64,000 nucleotides of DNA from Vreelandella nanhaiensis (GTDB taxonomy: Bacteria > Pseudomonadota > Gammaproteobacteria > Pseudomonadales > Halomonadaceae). Below, one piece after another: positions 30,626 to 40,070 of this stretch. The notes under the pieces are model-generated. The model was given only the letters and a program-made list of their open reading frames with translations. It did no database searches and had not been told where the DNA came from. Location: NCBI RefSeq assembly GCF_003990185.1, contig NZ_RZHF01000025.1, positions 186,143-250,142 of the forward strand. Reading direction: 5' to 3'. The translations under genes and the position numbers were made by a program. Within the stretch, counting starts at the first letter, position 1; the number at the start of each line of letters is the position of its first letter.

Positions 30626-32038
30626 ATGGATGTTCAGCTAGTTTGGTTGCGCAGCGACCTCCGTATTCACGACAATTCAGCCCTGGCTGCCGCGTCGGCA
30701 AAGGGTCCCGTGATTGCGGTTTTCCTACGCAGTATCGCTCAATGGCAATCCCATGGTCACGGGGCAAATAAGATCGATTTCTGGGCACGCGGCGTAGCGG
30801 CCGTTAAAGATGCACTTGACGGACTCAACATTCCTCTTCTATACCGCGATATTGAAAGCTATGCCGAAGCGCCCAAGGCGCTTTTAGAAATTGCCCGCGA
30901 GCACTCCATCAAGCGGCTGCACTTTAATTATCACTACCCACTTAATGAACAGCGCCGCGATAAGGCAGTGTTGGATGCCTTCAAGAACGAGGGTATTGCC
31001 GCCCATGGCTATCATGACGCCGTTGCTTTCGCCCCCGGCACGCTGTTAACCGGCAAAGGCGATTATTACGGTGTATTTACGCCTTTCTCTAAAGCGTGGC
31101 ATAAACAGGTCAGCACCGAGCAGCTAACCCTGCGCGACACGCCTGAACCCCAAAAACGGCTACTAATCAACAGCGATAAACTACCTGCTCTTCCCAAGCT
31201 TGACGACCAGCCAGTGAGTAGCCGTAAATGGCCTGCCGGTGAAGAGACGGCTGGTGATCATCTGGCACGCTTTTTACGCTTTCGCGGACGTCACTATCGT
31301 CAGCAGCGCGATTTCCCCAACCTTAGCGGCACCAGCGAACTATCGCCATACCTGGCATTAGGCATGATCTCCCATCGCCAGTGTCTGCAAGCTGTCATGA
31401 GTGAGAATGGCGGCCATCTGGCCGACGGCGATGCAGGGCTTACTACCTGGGTGAACGAGCTTATCTGGCGTGAGTTTTACCAACACGTCGCGGTGGGCTT
31501 CCCAGAAGTATGCCGCTACCAGCCATTTCAGGAACATACAAAGCAGCTTGCCTGGCGTAATGACGATGAAGGCTTCAAGGCCTGGTGCGAGGGGCGCACG
31601 GGCTATCCGCTGGTAGACGCGGCCATGCGCCAGATGGTGGCCACCGGCTGGATGCATAACCGGCTCAGAATGGTGACAGCAATGTTCCTGAGCAAGCACC
31701 TGTTGATTGACTGGCGGCGGGGCGAAGAATTCTTTATGCGCCACCTGGTAGACGGTGAATTTTGTGCCAATAACGGTGGCTGGCAATGGGCGGCGTCCAC
31801 CGGCACGGATTCCGCCCCTTATTTTCGCATCTTCAATCCGACCACCCAGTCTAAACGCTTCGATCCTGACGGCGCATTCATCGCCAAATGGCTGCCGACG
31901 CTAAACGAACTACCTGCTAAGGCGCGCCATGCGCCTCCGCGGGATATGCTGACCCATTTGGATTACCCCGAACCGGTTGTGGATCACAAAGCTGCCCGCC
32001 AGCGTGCACTGGACGCGTTTAAAGCGCTCACCAAGTAG
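30626..32038 (+). CDS. phrB: Deoxyribodipyrimidine photolyase
   Basis: 470 aa (E. coli 472). Repairs cyclobutane pyrimidine dimers using light and FAD. The N-terminal antenna domain begins LVWLRSDLRIHDNSAL. The FAD domain has TSELSPYLALGMIS, NELIWREFYQH, and the signature NNGGWQWAASTGTDSAPYFRIFNP. All FAD and tryptophan positions expected of class I enzymes look present by eye. GAGAG precedes the ATG. It is likely co-transcribed with the MerR regulator. Confidence 0.96.
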   Translation: MDVQLVWLRSDLRIHDNSALAAASAKGPVIAVFLRSIAQWQSHGHGANKIDFWARGVAAVKDALDGLNIPLLYRDIESYAEAPKALLEIAREHSIKRLHFNYHYPLNEQRRDKAVLDAFKNEGIAAHGYHDAVAFAPGTLLTGKGDYYGVFTPFSKAWHKQVSTEQLTLRDTPEPQKRLLINSDKLPALPKLDDQPVSSRKWPAGEETAGDHLARFLRFRGRHYRQQRDFPNLSGTSELSPYLALGMISHRQCLQAVMSENGGHLADGDAGLTTWVNELIWREFYQHVAVGFPEVCRYQPFQEHTKQLAWRNDDEGFKAWCEGRTGYPLVDAAMRQMVATGWMHNRLRMVTAMFLSKHLLIDWRRGEEFFMRHLVDGEFCANNGGWQWAASTGTDSAPYFRIFNPTTQSKRFDPDGAFIAKWLPTLNELPAKARHAPPRDMLTHLDYPEPVVDHKAARQRALDAFKALTK

Positions 32039-32071
32039 CGCCCAGCAAGAAGGCATTTTTTGCAAACGCTT

Positions 32072-33910
32072 CTAAAGTGCGCCAGCGGCCATGGGTAGCG
32101 GCGCCCAGCGCTGCTCTAGCTCAATAGCAGGTAGCGGGCGAGCGAAATAGAAGCCCTGTACGATGGTGCATCCCGCTTCGACCAGAAACAGGCACTGCTC
32201 CTGGGTTTCCACGCCTTCAGCTACCACACAAAGCCCCATGCCTTGGGCCATTTCCAGTACCGCTTTGACAATAGCGGCATCTGCCTGACTGTCGGGCAGC
32301 TCGCGAATGAATGCGCGATCCAACTTTATCTTATCTACCGGTAACCGTTTGAGGTAACCAAGTGACGAATAACCGGTGCCAAAATCATCAATGGCAATCG
32401 AGTACCCTTGTTCTTTCAAAGCTCTCAGGCGAGGCCCCATATCACCGGCACGCTCATCAATCAGCACCGATTCGGTGAGCTCCAGGCCAATCTGGGAAGG
32501 TTTTAGCTGATAGCGCTTCAAGCACGTGTTCAATTGAGTTTCCAGATCACCTTGAAAAAGCTGCAGAGCTGAAATATTGATCCAGATGGTCAGCTTGGGC
32601 ATGCTGCTGTGCTGCCAATGCGCCTGCTGCGCGCAAGCTTTTTCGATGACCCAGCTACCAAGTTCCGACATGAGGCCGTGGCGTTCGGCTAACGGAATGA
32701 AGTCTGCAGGGGAAATCATGCCATCCTGGGGATGCCGCCAGCGCAAGAGCGCCTCCATGCCCAAGAGCTCGCCGGTACCGGGGTGATGCTGGGTTTGAAA
32801 GTGCAATTCAAGTTGATCACCGGATATCAGTGCGGCTCGCAGATCACTGACCAACGTCAGTTGGGGATTATCCTGCTTGTCCAGAGCCGGGCGGAATCGC
32901 AGGCTGTGATTGCGCCTCAGCCGTTTGGCACTGTACAGGGCGGACTCCAGGCGCTGAAAAAGCACACCTGAATCACGACCATCTTCCGGCGCGCGACAGC
33001 TACCTATGGTAAGTCCTAGTCGCAGAACCTGCCCGCTAATTTCAAACGGCCGACACATATGCTCACGTAGGGTTGCAACCCAAGTTTCGTGGTCATCAAA
33101 GGTGGTGGTGCGAACCACCATGAACTCATCCCCCCCAAGCCGCCCGACCACACTGCCCGCCACATAGCTTGCCAGCCGTTGGGCAAAGCGGGCCAACAAC
33201 CGGTCGCCTTGTTCTACCCCTAGGCTGTCATTGACGGATTTCAAGCCATCAATATCAATCAAGGCAATATCCAAACTCTCGCCAGCGCGCAGATGGCGCA
33301 GGCGAGAGGCCATCAAATCGTGTAAACGACGACGGTTGGGCAGGCCTGTCAGCGGATCCTCATAACCGATACGACGTAGATCATGCTCCCGCGCCTTTTG
33401 CGCTGATATATCAGTGAACAGGTTGATAAAGTGCGTAATACTGCCGCGCTTATCGGTAATCGCGCGCACTTTTAACCACTCGGGATATTCATCCCCATGC
33501 TTGCGCCGGTTCCACATTTCCCCTTCCCAGCGCCCCGTCGCCTTTAAAGTACTCCAGAAGGTTTGGAAAAATGCTTTATCGTGGCGGGGGGCGGCTAGGG
33601 TTTCCAGCTGGCGGCTAACAATTTCATCGCTGCTGTAACCGGTAATATCTGTGAACGCCGGATTAACGGCCAGAATTCTATTCTCCGCATCACTGACCAC
33701 AATGGCATCGCTTGCCATGTTAATGACATGTTGCGTCAAGTGGCAGCGTAAGCGTTGCCGGCGCACTTGACGCCAAGCATCCCAAAGCCCAAGTAGGACG
33801 AAACTGACCGCCACCATGCGCAGCATCGCATCGGGCAACCAAACACACCCCGGCAGCGCGGTCAGCCCGCCCCAGACCAACGGACGATTAAGAGAAACAG
33901 GGAGCCACAT
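32072..33910 (-). CDS. Membrane PAS-GGDEF-EAL cyclic-di-GMP protein
   Basis: 612 aa. One hydrophobic segment (about residues 28-45), a PAS domain (about 60-170, with NPAFTDITGYSSDEI), a GGDEF domain with intact GGDEF and no upstream RxxD inhibitory site, then an EAL domain with MEALLRWRHP, NISALQL, DDFGTGYSS and VAEGVET. Both domains keep their catalytic motifs, so it could make or break c-di-GMP; the EAL residues look complete, which favours phosphodiesterase activity. It lies 33 bp beyond phrB in the opposite direction. Confidence 0.93.
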   Translation of the reverse strand: MWLPVSLNRPLVWGGLTALPGCVWLPDAMLRMVAVSFVLLGLWDAWRQVRRQRLRCHLTQHVINMASDAIVVSDAENRILAVNPAFTDITGYSSDEIVSRQLETLAAPRHDKAFFQTFWSTLKATGRWEGEMWNRRKHGDEYPEWLKVRAITDKRGSITHFINLFTDISAQKAREHDLRRIGYEDPLTGLPNRRRLHDLMASRLRHLRAGESLDIALIDIDGLKSVNDSLGVEQGDRLLARFAQRLASYVAGSVVGRLGGDEFMVVRTTTFDDHETWVATLREHMCRPFEISGQVLRLGLTIGSCRAPEDGRDSGVLFQRLESALYSAKRLRRNHSLRFRPALDKQDNPQLTLVSDLRAALISGDQLELHFQTQHHPGTGELLGMEALLRWRHPQDGMISPADFIPLAERHGLMSELGSWVIEKACAQQAHWQHSSMPKLTIWINISALQLFQGDLETQLNTCLKRYQLKPSQIGLELTESVLIDERAGDMGPRLRALKEQGYSIAIDDFGTGYSSLGYLKRLPVDKIKLDRAFIRELPDSQADAAIVKAVLEMAQGMGLCVVAEGVETQEQCLFLVEAGCTIVQGFYFARPLPAIELEQRWAPLPMAAGAL

Positions 33911-34282
33911 GGCGATTCGCTACGTCCTATCCTGAAAAAACTGCTATAAAATAAACATAATCATCAAGCAACATACGCATCATGCCGTGTTACTAAAAGC
34001 TTGAATACCGCATATTACGTTAATAGGTCGCTTAAGTGGATAAATCACTAACGACAAACCCCATGAAAAAAGCTTATCGTAAGCGACTATCACTTAATAA
34101 AAAGCGCTAGTTATCGGTGATAAAGGGTGTCTTGCGTGCATTCAGCGGTTTCGGGAAGTAGACTAAGCTAGGCCTTGCGGGCCGTGCCTCGGCGCTAGCC
34201 TCTCATGCTATACTCCGATGCCATGCCTCGGCTCTTAATGCCGCACACGGCCAACAACCATCTTGAAACTCGGAACGATTCA
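33911..34282. promoter_or_regulatory. Divergent region between the PAS-GGDEF-EAL gene and fabA
   Basis: 372 bp, A/T-rich in its left half. On the minus strand TTGCTT, 17 bp and TATAGC (33943-33971) could serve the cyclic-di-GMP gene. On the plus strand a TATACT at 34209-34214 lies 69 bp before fabA without a good -35. No recognised FabR-type operator was found by eye. Confidence 0.35.
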
Positions 34283-34798
34283 GTGACCAAGCAACATTCC
34301 TTTGATCGCGAAGAACTGCTGGCCTGCTCGCGCGGCGAGCTATTCGGCCCCGGAAACGCTCAGCTTCCGGCTCCTAACATGCTAATGCTTGATCGTATTA
34401 CGCACATTCATGAAGAAGGCGGTGAGCATAGCAAAGGCGAACTGATTGCCGAGCTGGATATCTCTCCTGACCTATGGTTTTTTGATTGTCACTTTCCGGG
34501 CGATCCGGTCATGCCTGGCTGTCTAGGCCTTGATGCCATGTGGCAGCTTGTAGGTTTCTACCTGGGCTGGCTAGGCCATCCCGGACGGGGTCGCGCGCTT
34601 GGCTGCGGTGAGGTTAAATTCAGCGGGCAAATTATGCCTGATGCGAAAAAAGTAACTTACCGTATTAATATCAAGCGTATTATTACCCGGCGACTTATTC
34701 TGGGCATCGCCGACGGCACCCTAGCTGTCGATGGACGCGATATTTATCAGGCTAATGATTTACGCGTTGGCCTATTCACCTCCACTGCGAATTTCTGA
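34283..34798 (+). CDS. fabA: 3-hydroxydecanoyl-ACP dehydratase/isomerase FabA
   Basis: 171 aa from the GTG at 34283, the family length; the open frame extends back to 34205 but those residues do not match FabA. Catalytic His70 and Asp84 are in [19 protein letters not shown], as in E. coli. It makes cis-3-decenoyl-ACP, the branch point to unsaturated fatty acids, and is followed after 12 bp by fabB, its partner. Ribosome site is weak (GGAA). Confidence 0.96.
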   Translation: MTKQHSFDREELLACSRGELFGPGNAQLPAPNMLMLDRITHIHEEGGEHSKGELIAELDISPDLWFFDCHFPGDPVMPGCLGLDAMWQLVGFYLGWLGHPGRGRALGCGEVKFSGQIMPDAKKVTYRINIKRIITRRLILGIADGTLAVDGRDIYQANDLRVGLFTSTANF

Positions 34799-34810
34799 CA
34801 GGAGGCTCCC

Positions 34811-36028
34811 ATGCGACGAGTGGTAGTCACTGGCCTTGGCATCGTGTCGTGTCTGGGCAACGACCAAGAGCAGGTTCTCGAAGCGCTCAAGAGCGGGCGC
34901 AGCGGCATCCGTTTTAAGGAAGAGTACGCCGAGCGCGGCTTCCGTAGCCACGTGGCAGGCAGTGTCGATATTGATCTGGACACGCTGATTGACCGCAAGC
35001 TGCGCCGGTTTATGGGCGACGCGGCGGCATATGCCTATGTTTCCATGGCCCAAGCCATCGAAGACTCAGGATTGTCGGCTGAACAGGTTTCCAGCGAGCG
35101 TACTGGACTTATCGCGGGCTCCGGCGGCGCGTCAAGCGCCAACCAGGTAGAAGCCGCCGATGTGATGCGTGAGAAAGGTCTGCGCCGCGTCGGCCCTTAC
35201 CGGGTCACCCGTACCATGGGCAGCACGGTGTCCGCTTGCCTCGCCACCCCATTCAAGATCAAGGGCGTGAACTACTCGATTTCGTCTGCCTGTGCTACGT
35301 CAGCGCACTGTATCGGCAGTGCGATGGAGCAGATCCAGCTGGGCAAACAGGATGTAGTCTTTGCCGGGGGTGGCGAGGAAGAGCACTGGACACTTTCATG
35401 CCTGTTCGATGCCATGGGAGCACTCTCTACTCAGTATAACGATGCGCCTGAGAAGGCCTCGCGCCCCTATGATCAGGCACGTGACGGATTTGTCATTGCT
35501 GGCGGCGGCGGCATGCTGGTGCTTGAAGAGCTGGAGCACGCCAAGGCACGCGGCGCCAAGATTTACGGTGAGCTTGTGGGCTATGGTGCAACTTCAGATG
35601 GCCATGACATGGTGGCGCCATCTGGCGAAGGCGCAGTGCGCTGCATGCATCAGGCGATGGCGACCGTAACGGGGGACATTGACTATATCAACACCCACGG
35701 CACGTCAACGCCGGTAGGTGATATGGCTGAACTTAAAGCCGTCCGTGAAGTATTTGGCGACTCAACACCCGCGATGAGCTCAACCAAATCCCTCACCGGC
35801 CACTCTTTGGGCGCCACAGGCGTTCAGGAAGCCATCTATTCGTTGTTGATGATGCAGCATAACTTTGTGGCCGCTTCTGCTAACGTCGAGCACCTTGACG
35901 AGCAGGCGGCCGGGTTTGATATTGTGACCAAGCGGCGCGATGGCGTTACCCTTGAACGTATCCTGTCCAATAGCTTTGGCTTCGGCGGCACTAATGCCTG
36001 CCTGGTCTTCCAACGGTATACCGACTGA
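34811..36028 (+). CDS. fabB: 3-oxoacyl-ACP synthase I FabB
   Basis: 405 aa. The catalytic triad is Cys161 ([13 protein letters not shown]), His296 ([11 protein letters not shown]) and His331 ([10 protein letters not shown]). It elongates the unsaturated intermediate produced by FabA; the fabA-fabB operon is a Pseudomonas/Halomonas feature. AGGAGG stands 6 bp before the ATG. A bidirectional terminator follows. Confidence 0.97.
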   Translation: MRRVVVTGLGIVSCLGNDQEQVLEALKSGRSGIRFKEEYAERGFRSHVAGSVDIDLDTLIDRKLRRFMGDAAAYAYVSMAQAIEDSGLSAEQVSSERTGLIAGSGGASSANQVEAADVMREKGLRRVGPYRVTRTMGSTVSACLATPFKIKGVNYSISSACATSAHCIGSAMEQIQLGKQDVVFAGGGEEEHWTLSCLFDAMGALSTQYNDAPEKASRPYDQARDGFVIAGGGGMLVLEELEHAKARGAKIYGELVGYGATSDGHDMVAPSGEGAVRCMHQAMATVTGDIDYINTHGTSTPVGDMAELKAVREVFGDSTPAMSSTKSLTGHSLGATGVQEAIYSLLMMQHNFVAASANVEHLDEQAAGFDIVTKRRDGVTLERILSNSFGFGGTNACLVFQRYTD

Positions 36029-36060
36029 AGCACGGCTAATGGATTGATATAGTGCAATAT

Positions 36061-36087
36061 AAAACGGCGCCTTGAAGGCGCCGTTTT
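36061..36087. terminator. Bidirectional terminator between fabB and plsC
   Basis: AAAACGGCGCC and GGCGCCGTTTT form an 11-bp stem with a 4-5 nt loop and end in T5; placed between convergent genes. Confidence 0.9.
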
Positions 36088-36116
36088 TGTGGCTGTCGAT
36101 ATAATCCATTCGGTGT

Positions 36117-36851
36117 CTAGCGGATGAGAGGACGCGGCACCTCGGAAATCTCTTGCAGCTGCCCTTCAATCCAGGCTTCCACCTCGGCAAGCACCTCGTC
36201 GGGCGTACGCCCCTGAGTCTCGATAGGCGCCCCAATACGGACCCGCAAAACCCCAGGCCGCTTTACCCACTGGCGTCCTGGCCAGCGTTCGCCAGCATTA
36301 TGGGCAACCGGCAGCACCGGCACACCGGCCCGGCAGGCTACAACGCTGCCGCTCTTGTTGTAGCGCTTGCGCACGCCTGGGTCGACCCGCGTACCCTCTG
36401 GAAATATCAGCACCGAAAGTCCCGTTCCTAGCCGCGCTACCCCTTGCGTCAGCACCTGTTTCAAGGCGCGGGCAGGCTTGGAGCGGTCAAGGCTGATAGG
36501 ACGTAACAGGCGTAGCCCCCAGCCGAAAATCGGAATGCGCAGAAGTTCTTGCTTAAGCACAGTGCATACCGGCGGCTTCATTACCTGAAGAAAAACCGTT
36601 TCCCACTCGCATTGATGGTTTGCCTGAATAACACAAGGTCCTTCCGGAATACGCTCGCGCCCCTGAATATCGTAGCGAACCCCACAGGCAACCCGAAACC
36701 AGACCACTAAAAAGTGGTTATACAGATTCAGCAGACGGTAACGGCCTGCCAGTGGTAAAAAAGGAGCGATAGGCAGAAAAAACACGCCACTAACCAGCAT
36801 GGCGAGGAAATACCCGGCATAAAATACCAAGCTACGAACCACATTGATCAA
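36117..36851 (-). CDS. plsC: 1-acyl-sn-glycerol-3-phosphate acyltransferase
   Basis: 244 aa. An N-terminal membrane segment (about residues 8-34) precedes the acyltransferase core. The catalytic block is NHQCEWE (Asn78-His79 ... Glu84), where most PlsC proteins have NHxxxxD, and the glycerol-phosphate motif FPEGTR is present. It forms phosphatidic acid from lysophosphatidic acid. The start overlaps the stop of the upstream epimerase-like gene by 4 bp. Confidence 0.92.
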   Translation of the reverse strand: MINVVRSLVFYAGYFLAMLVSGVFFLPIAPFLPLAGRYRLLNLYNHFLVVWFRVACGVRYDIQGRERIPEGPCVIQANHQCEWETVFLQVMKPPVCTVLKQELLRIPIFGWGLRLLRPISLDRSKPARALKQVLTQGVARLGTGLSVLIFPEGTRVDPGVRKRYNKSGSVVACRAGVPVLPVAHNAGERWPGRQWVKRPGVLRVRIGAPIETQGRTPDEVLAEVEAWIEGQLQEISEVPRPLIR

Positions 36852-37738
36852 ATGGACTCTCCTGTACTGGCATCCTGCTGGTCATCGCGCATAAGGCACC
36901 AGGCATCCAGCATGCGTCCTACTTCTAGCCGCCAGGGTTTCTGATGCACACCGAAGACATCCAGCACACGGCGGCAATTTAAGACGCGCCGCAATTTTGC
37001 ATCGTGATGATGATTCAGTGCGGTTACCTCACCAAGCTCGACCTTTTCGCCACGCCCTTCCAAATGAGTTGCCAACTGAGTACGCACCATGGAAGTGAAG
37101 GTGAACGCGCTCACCGGCTCTGTACCAGCCAAGTGGTAGGCGCCCCAAGCATTGGCACCGCTCGCCTGCTGCTGGAGCATTCCGACCAATGCCATGGCCA
37201 CGGCATCCGCCGAGGTAGGGCAACACACCACGTCTTCTGCTGCGCGCACGCTTTGCCCTTCGATCAGACTATCGATAATCTCATTTAACCAGGCATGACT
37301 GCCCTCAAGCGCAAACAGAGGGCCAAGGCGTATAATCAGATGACGATGGTACTCATTCCGAATCCGGTCGCCGGTCGCGACCAACCGCCGTAAGCACTCA
37401 TCGCGTGGCGTTGGCACCACATGCTCGTCGATCGGCTCATCAAAGCCATCTTCATAGAGCTGGTCTGAGACGCACCATACCAAGGGCACTTCTTGTGCAA
37501 GACAGGCATCCAGACAGCGCTCTACTGCATCCGCATGCTCGCCTACCGCCGCTGGTGTCATGTTAAGCGGTTGTGCCAGCGGAGGAATAATCACTGCGTC
37601 AGGCGCAATTGTATGCAACTGGGTCGCAGTGATCGTCACCCCCTGCTCAATCACCAGCTCCGTATCCGTGCGGCGGTTCACTTCCCGGGCCAGTGCCAAG
37701 CTTAAGCAGTGCCCTGCATCCAGTATCAGCAGCTTCAA
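36848..37738 (-). CDS. RmlD-like sugar-nucleotide epimerase homologue, probably non-catalytic
   Basis: 296 aa. Its overall pattern follows the RmlD branch of extended SDR proteins (VWCVSDQLYEDGFDEPIDE..PTPRDECLRRLVATGDRI, LIIRLGPLFA, YHLAGTEPVS), but the N-terminal glycine motif for NAD is lost (LILDAGHCLSLALA) and the catalytic Tyr-x-x-x-Lys is not found where expected. It is therefore likely a pseudoenzyme. It overlaps plsC by 4 bp. Function unknown. Confidence 0.75.
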   Translation of the reverse strand: MKLLILDAGHCLSLALAREVNRRTDTELVIEQGVTITATQLHTIAPDAVIIPPLAQPLNMTPAAVGEHADAVERCLDACLAQEVPLVWCVSDQLYEDGFDEPIDEHVVPTPRDECLRRLVATGDRIRNEYHRHLIIRLGPLFALEGSHAWLNEIIDSLIEGQSVRAAEDVVCCPTSADAVAMALVGMLQQQASGANAWGAYHLAGTEPVSAFTFTSMVRTQLATHLEGRGEKVELGEVTALNHHHDAKLRRVLNCRRVLDVFGVHQKPWRLEVGRMLDAWCLMRDDQQDASTGESI

Positions 37739-37799
37739 GACAGCCCCTCTTTATCAACCAACGTAGCCAACCAGCTAAACGCGACGTACCCGAGCACCG

Positions 37800-38423
37800 T
37801 TAGAACGGAATTTCGTCGTCGAAATCGTCAAAGCTACCCGGATCCGGCGCGCCGTAGTTGCTATTCTGATGGCCTTGCTGCGGCGCAGGCGTGGGCTGAG
37901 GACGAGGTGCGGGCTGGCCGCTTGGCGATTGATTGCCCTGCTGCGGGTTGCCCTGGTTCGGATAGCCCTGGCCACCGTAATTGTTCCCCTGGGGGGCGCC
38001 ATTCTGCTGCGGGTAGTTGCCTTGAGGGGCCGCACCCTGGCTGCCATAGTTATTTTGCGGCGCACTACCACCCTGGAAGTCGCCACCCCGGCCATCCAGC
38101 ATTTGCATATCGTTGGCAACGATTTCGGTGCTGTAACGATCCTGGCCGTTCTGGTCTTGCCATTTACGGGTTTGCAGGCGCCCCTCGATATACACCTTGG
38201 AGCCTTTTTTCAGGTACTGCTGGGCAATTTCAGCTGTTTTATTAAACAGTACGACCCGGTGCCACTCGGTGCGCTCCTGTCGCTGACCACTCTGGCGATC
38301 CATCCACGTATCGGACGTGGCCAGGTTCAGGTTAGCGACGGCCGTACCGCTTGGGGTAAAGCGCACTTCAGGGTCCTGTCCGAGGTTACCGATCAGAATC
38401 ACTTTGTTGATACCGCGAGCCAT
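37800..38423 (-). CDS. ssb: Single-stranded DNA-binding protein
   Basis: 207 aa. OB fold at residues 1-110 ([22 protein letters not shown]), then a long linker rich in Gln, Gly, Asn and Pro (about 115-195), and the acidic tip DDFDDEIPF that recruits repair and replication partners. The linker is long compared with E. coli SSB (178 aa). The ATG at 38421-38423 follows AAGGAG, so the five extra upstream codons are not used. Confidence 0.97.
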   Translation of the reverse strand: MARGINKVILIGNLGQDPEVRFTPSGTAVANLNLATSDTWMDRQSGQRQERTEWHRVVLFNKTAEIAQQYLKKGSKVYIEGRLQTRKWQDQNGQDRYSTEIVANDMQMLDGRGGDFQGGSAPQNNYGSQGAAPQGNYPQQNGAPQGNNYGGQGYPNQGNPQQGNQSPSGQPAPRPQPTPAPQQGHQNSNYGAPDPGSFDDFDDEIPF

Positions 38424-38523
38424 AAGGCGCTCCTTCATTTAACTGACGTATGGATAAACATTTGCGAGCGACTGTCACGCATCGCCGATGCCACTGTCTT
38501 GCTACGGCTGACAGGCAGCCACT

Positions 38524-39900
38524 TTACGATTTCGGGGGAATCAACCGGGTCAGCGCGTCTCTATCAAGTTGCTGACGGTTAACCTTTAAATAGACCAACC
38601 GCTCTTCGGGCACCACCATCACGTCCTCAACACCCACCACGTCGGCCAAACGTTCGAGCAATAAATCCAGCATATCTGGTGGCGTGTCATTAAGGGCTAC
38701 CACTTCACTGGAGAGCGGCGGCGGCGATGGCATCTTCCACATCGCAAGCCACCATAGCAGAGCAAGCACTCCACATCCGATAAAAACGGCGTTCAGGCCC
38801 CACACATTAGCCAGCAGGCCACCTAGAGTACCGCCCAGAAACGCGCCTAGAAACTGGCTAGTGGAATACACGCCCATCGCAGTGCCTTTGGCACCCGCAG
38901 GGGCAAGCTTACTGAGCATTGACGGCAGCGTGGCTTCCAGCAAGTTGAAGCCGGTGAAGAAAACAAACAGCCCGATGAACAGCCAATAACCATGAGAAAA
39001 TGACGACCCAAGCCCTCCCAGACTCACCGCGATGGCACCAATGGCCAGCAGGCAAACCACCTTGGTCTGCTGCTTTTTCTCGGCTACGATCATGAGCGGC
39101 ACCATGGCCACAAATGAAAGCCCCATAATGCCCAGGTACGCCAACCCGTGATGTGCCAGCGGAATCCCAGCCTCCTGCAACCGAAAGGGCACCGCGACGA
39201 AAATGGCCATCAGCACCAGATGCAGTGTAAAAATCGATATATCCAGCCGCCATAGATCAGGCCGTATAATTACGCTTTTAAACTGCTGGCGATCCAGCCC
39301 CACATCACGGTGGCGCAGCCGCCGGGGAGCGGGTGGCACCCAGCGCCACAGGACGATCAAGCCTAAAAGAGTAAGCAGTGCAGTAAACCAGAACACGCCG
39401 GAAAGCCCCGCCCAAGAGGCAAGCCAGGGCCCCACGACCATGGCGATGGCAAACGAGGCGCCAATTGATAAACCAATTGTAGCCATAGCCGCCGTGCGCA
39501 CCTGTTCCCGCGTCTGGTCGGCAAGCAGCGCCATGATGGCCGCGGCCACCGCTCCACTGCCCTGCAGCGCACGCCCGATAATAATCCCGCCGATGGAGTC
39601 CGCCATGGCGGCCACCATACTACCCAGAGCAAAAACAATCAGTCCAAATGCGATAACCCGTTTGCGCCCGATACGGTCTGACAACAGGCCAAACGGAATC
39701 TGCAGCACGGCCTGGGTAAGTCCGTAGACGCCTAGTGCAAAGCCCACCAGCAGCGGGGTCGCCCCTTCAAGCGCGTCGGCATACAGCGCCAGCACCGGCA
39801 ACACCATGAAAAGCCCCAGCATACGAGACGCATAAAGCCCGGCCAAGCCGCTGATTGCACGACGCTCAGTGGCCAGTAGCAGTGCAGAAACCTTGCGCAT
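38524..39900 (-). CDS. MFS transporter with small C-terminal domain
   Basis: 458 aa. Twelve membrane segments; the MFS loop motif GLLSDRIGRKR lies between helices 2 and 3. After helix 12 a soluble tail of about 70 residues (from SPPPLSSEVV) has a beta-alpha-beta pattern like a small ferredoxin-like fold (VEDVMVVPEERLVYLKVN). The ATG at 39898-39900 follows AAGGG. A transporter in this exact place, between ssb and uvrA, is common in Pseudomonas. Substrate unknown. Confidence 0.9.
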   Translation of the reverse strand: MRKVSALLLATERRAISGLAGLYASRMLGLFMVLPVLALYADALEGATPLLVGFALGVYGLTQAVLQIPFGLLSDRIGRKRVIAFGLIVFALGSMVAAMADSIGGIIIGRALQGSGAVAAAIMALLADQTREQVRTAAMATIGLSIGASFAIAMVVGPWLASWAGLSGVFWFTALLTLLGLIVLWRWVPPAPRRLRHRDVGLDRQQFKSVIIRPDLWRLDISIFTLHLVLMAIFVAVPFRLQEAGIPLAHHGLAYLGIMGLSFVAMVPLMIVAEKKQQTKVVCLLAIGAIAVSLGGLGSSFSHGYWLFIGLFVFFTGFNLLEATLPSMLSKLAPAGAKGTAMGVYSTSQFLGAFLGGTLGGLLANVWGLNAVFIGCGVLALLWWLAMWKMPSPPPLSSEVVALNDTPPDMLDLLLERLADVVGVEDVMVVPEERLVYLKVNRQQLDRDALTRLIPPKS

Positions 39901-40010
39901 AATGCCCTTGAGTATGGTGGATGGAGCCAAAGCCCTTGGATAACCCCCCATTCTAGCGGTTTGCATCCACGCTGGAAACGCCGTCCTGCGTTAAGCTATA
40001 CAAAGCGTTT

Positions 40011-40040
40011 TTGCCGGGAGAGGGGTGGCAAACGTATAAT
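40011..40040 (+). promoter_or_regulatory. uvrA promoter
   Basis: TTGCCG, an 18-bp spacer and a consensus TATAAT, 30 bp before the uvrA ATG. No CTG-N10-CAG LexA box overlaps it. Confidence 0.65.
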
Positions 40041-40070
40041 TACTCTTTTGCCGCGCGAGTCGAGGTGTTG

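Noticed and set aside
37800..38120. Repeats in the ssb linker as a DNA repeat array
   Set aside because: The repetition reflects the Gln/Gly/Asn/Pro-rich protein linker, not a regular DNA repeat or CRISPR.
40011..40070. LexA box or longer start for uvrA
   Set aside because: No CTG-N10-CAG was found near the promoter, and the upstream codons overlap the promoter itself.
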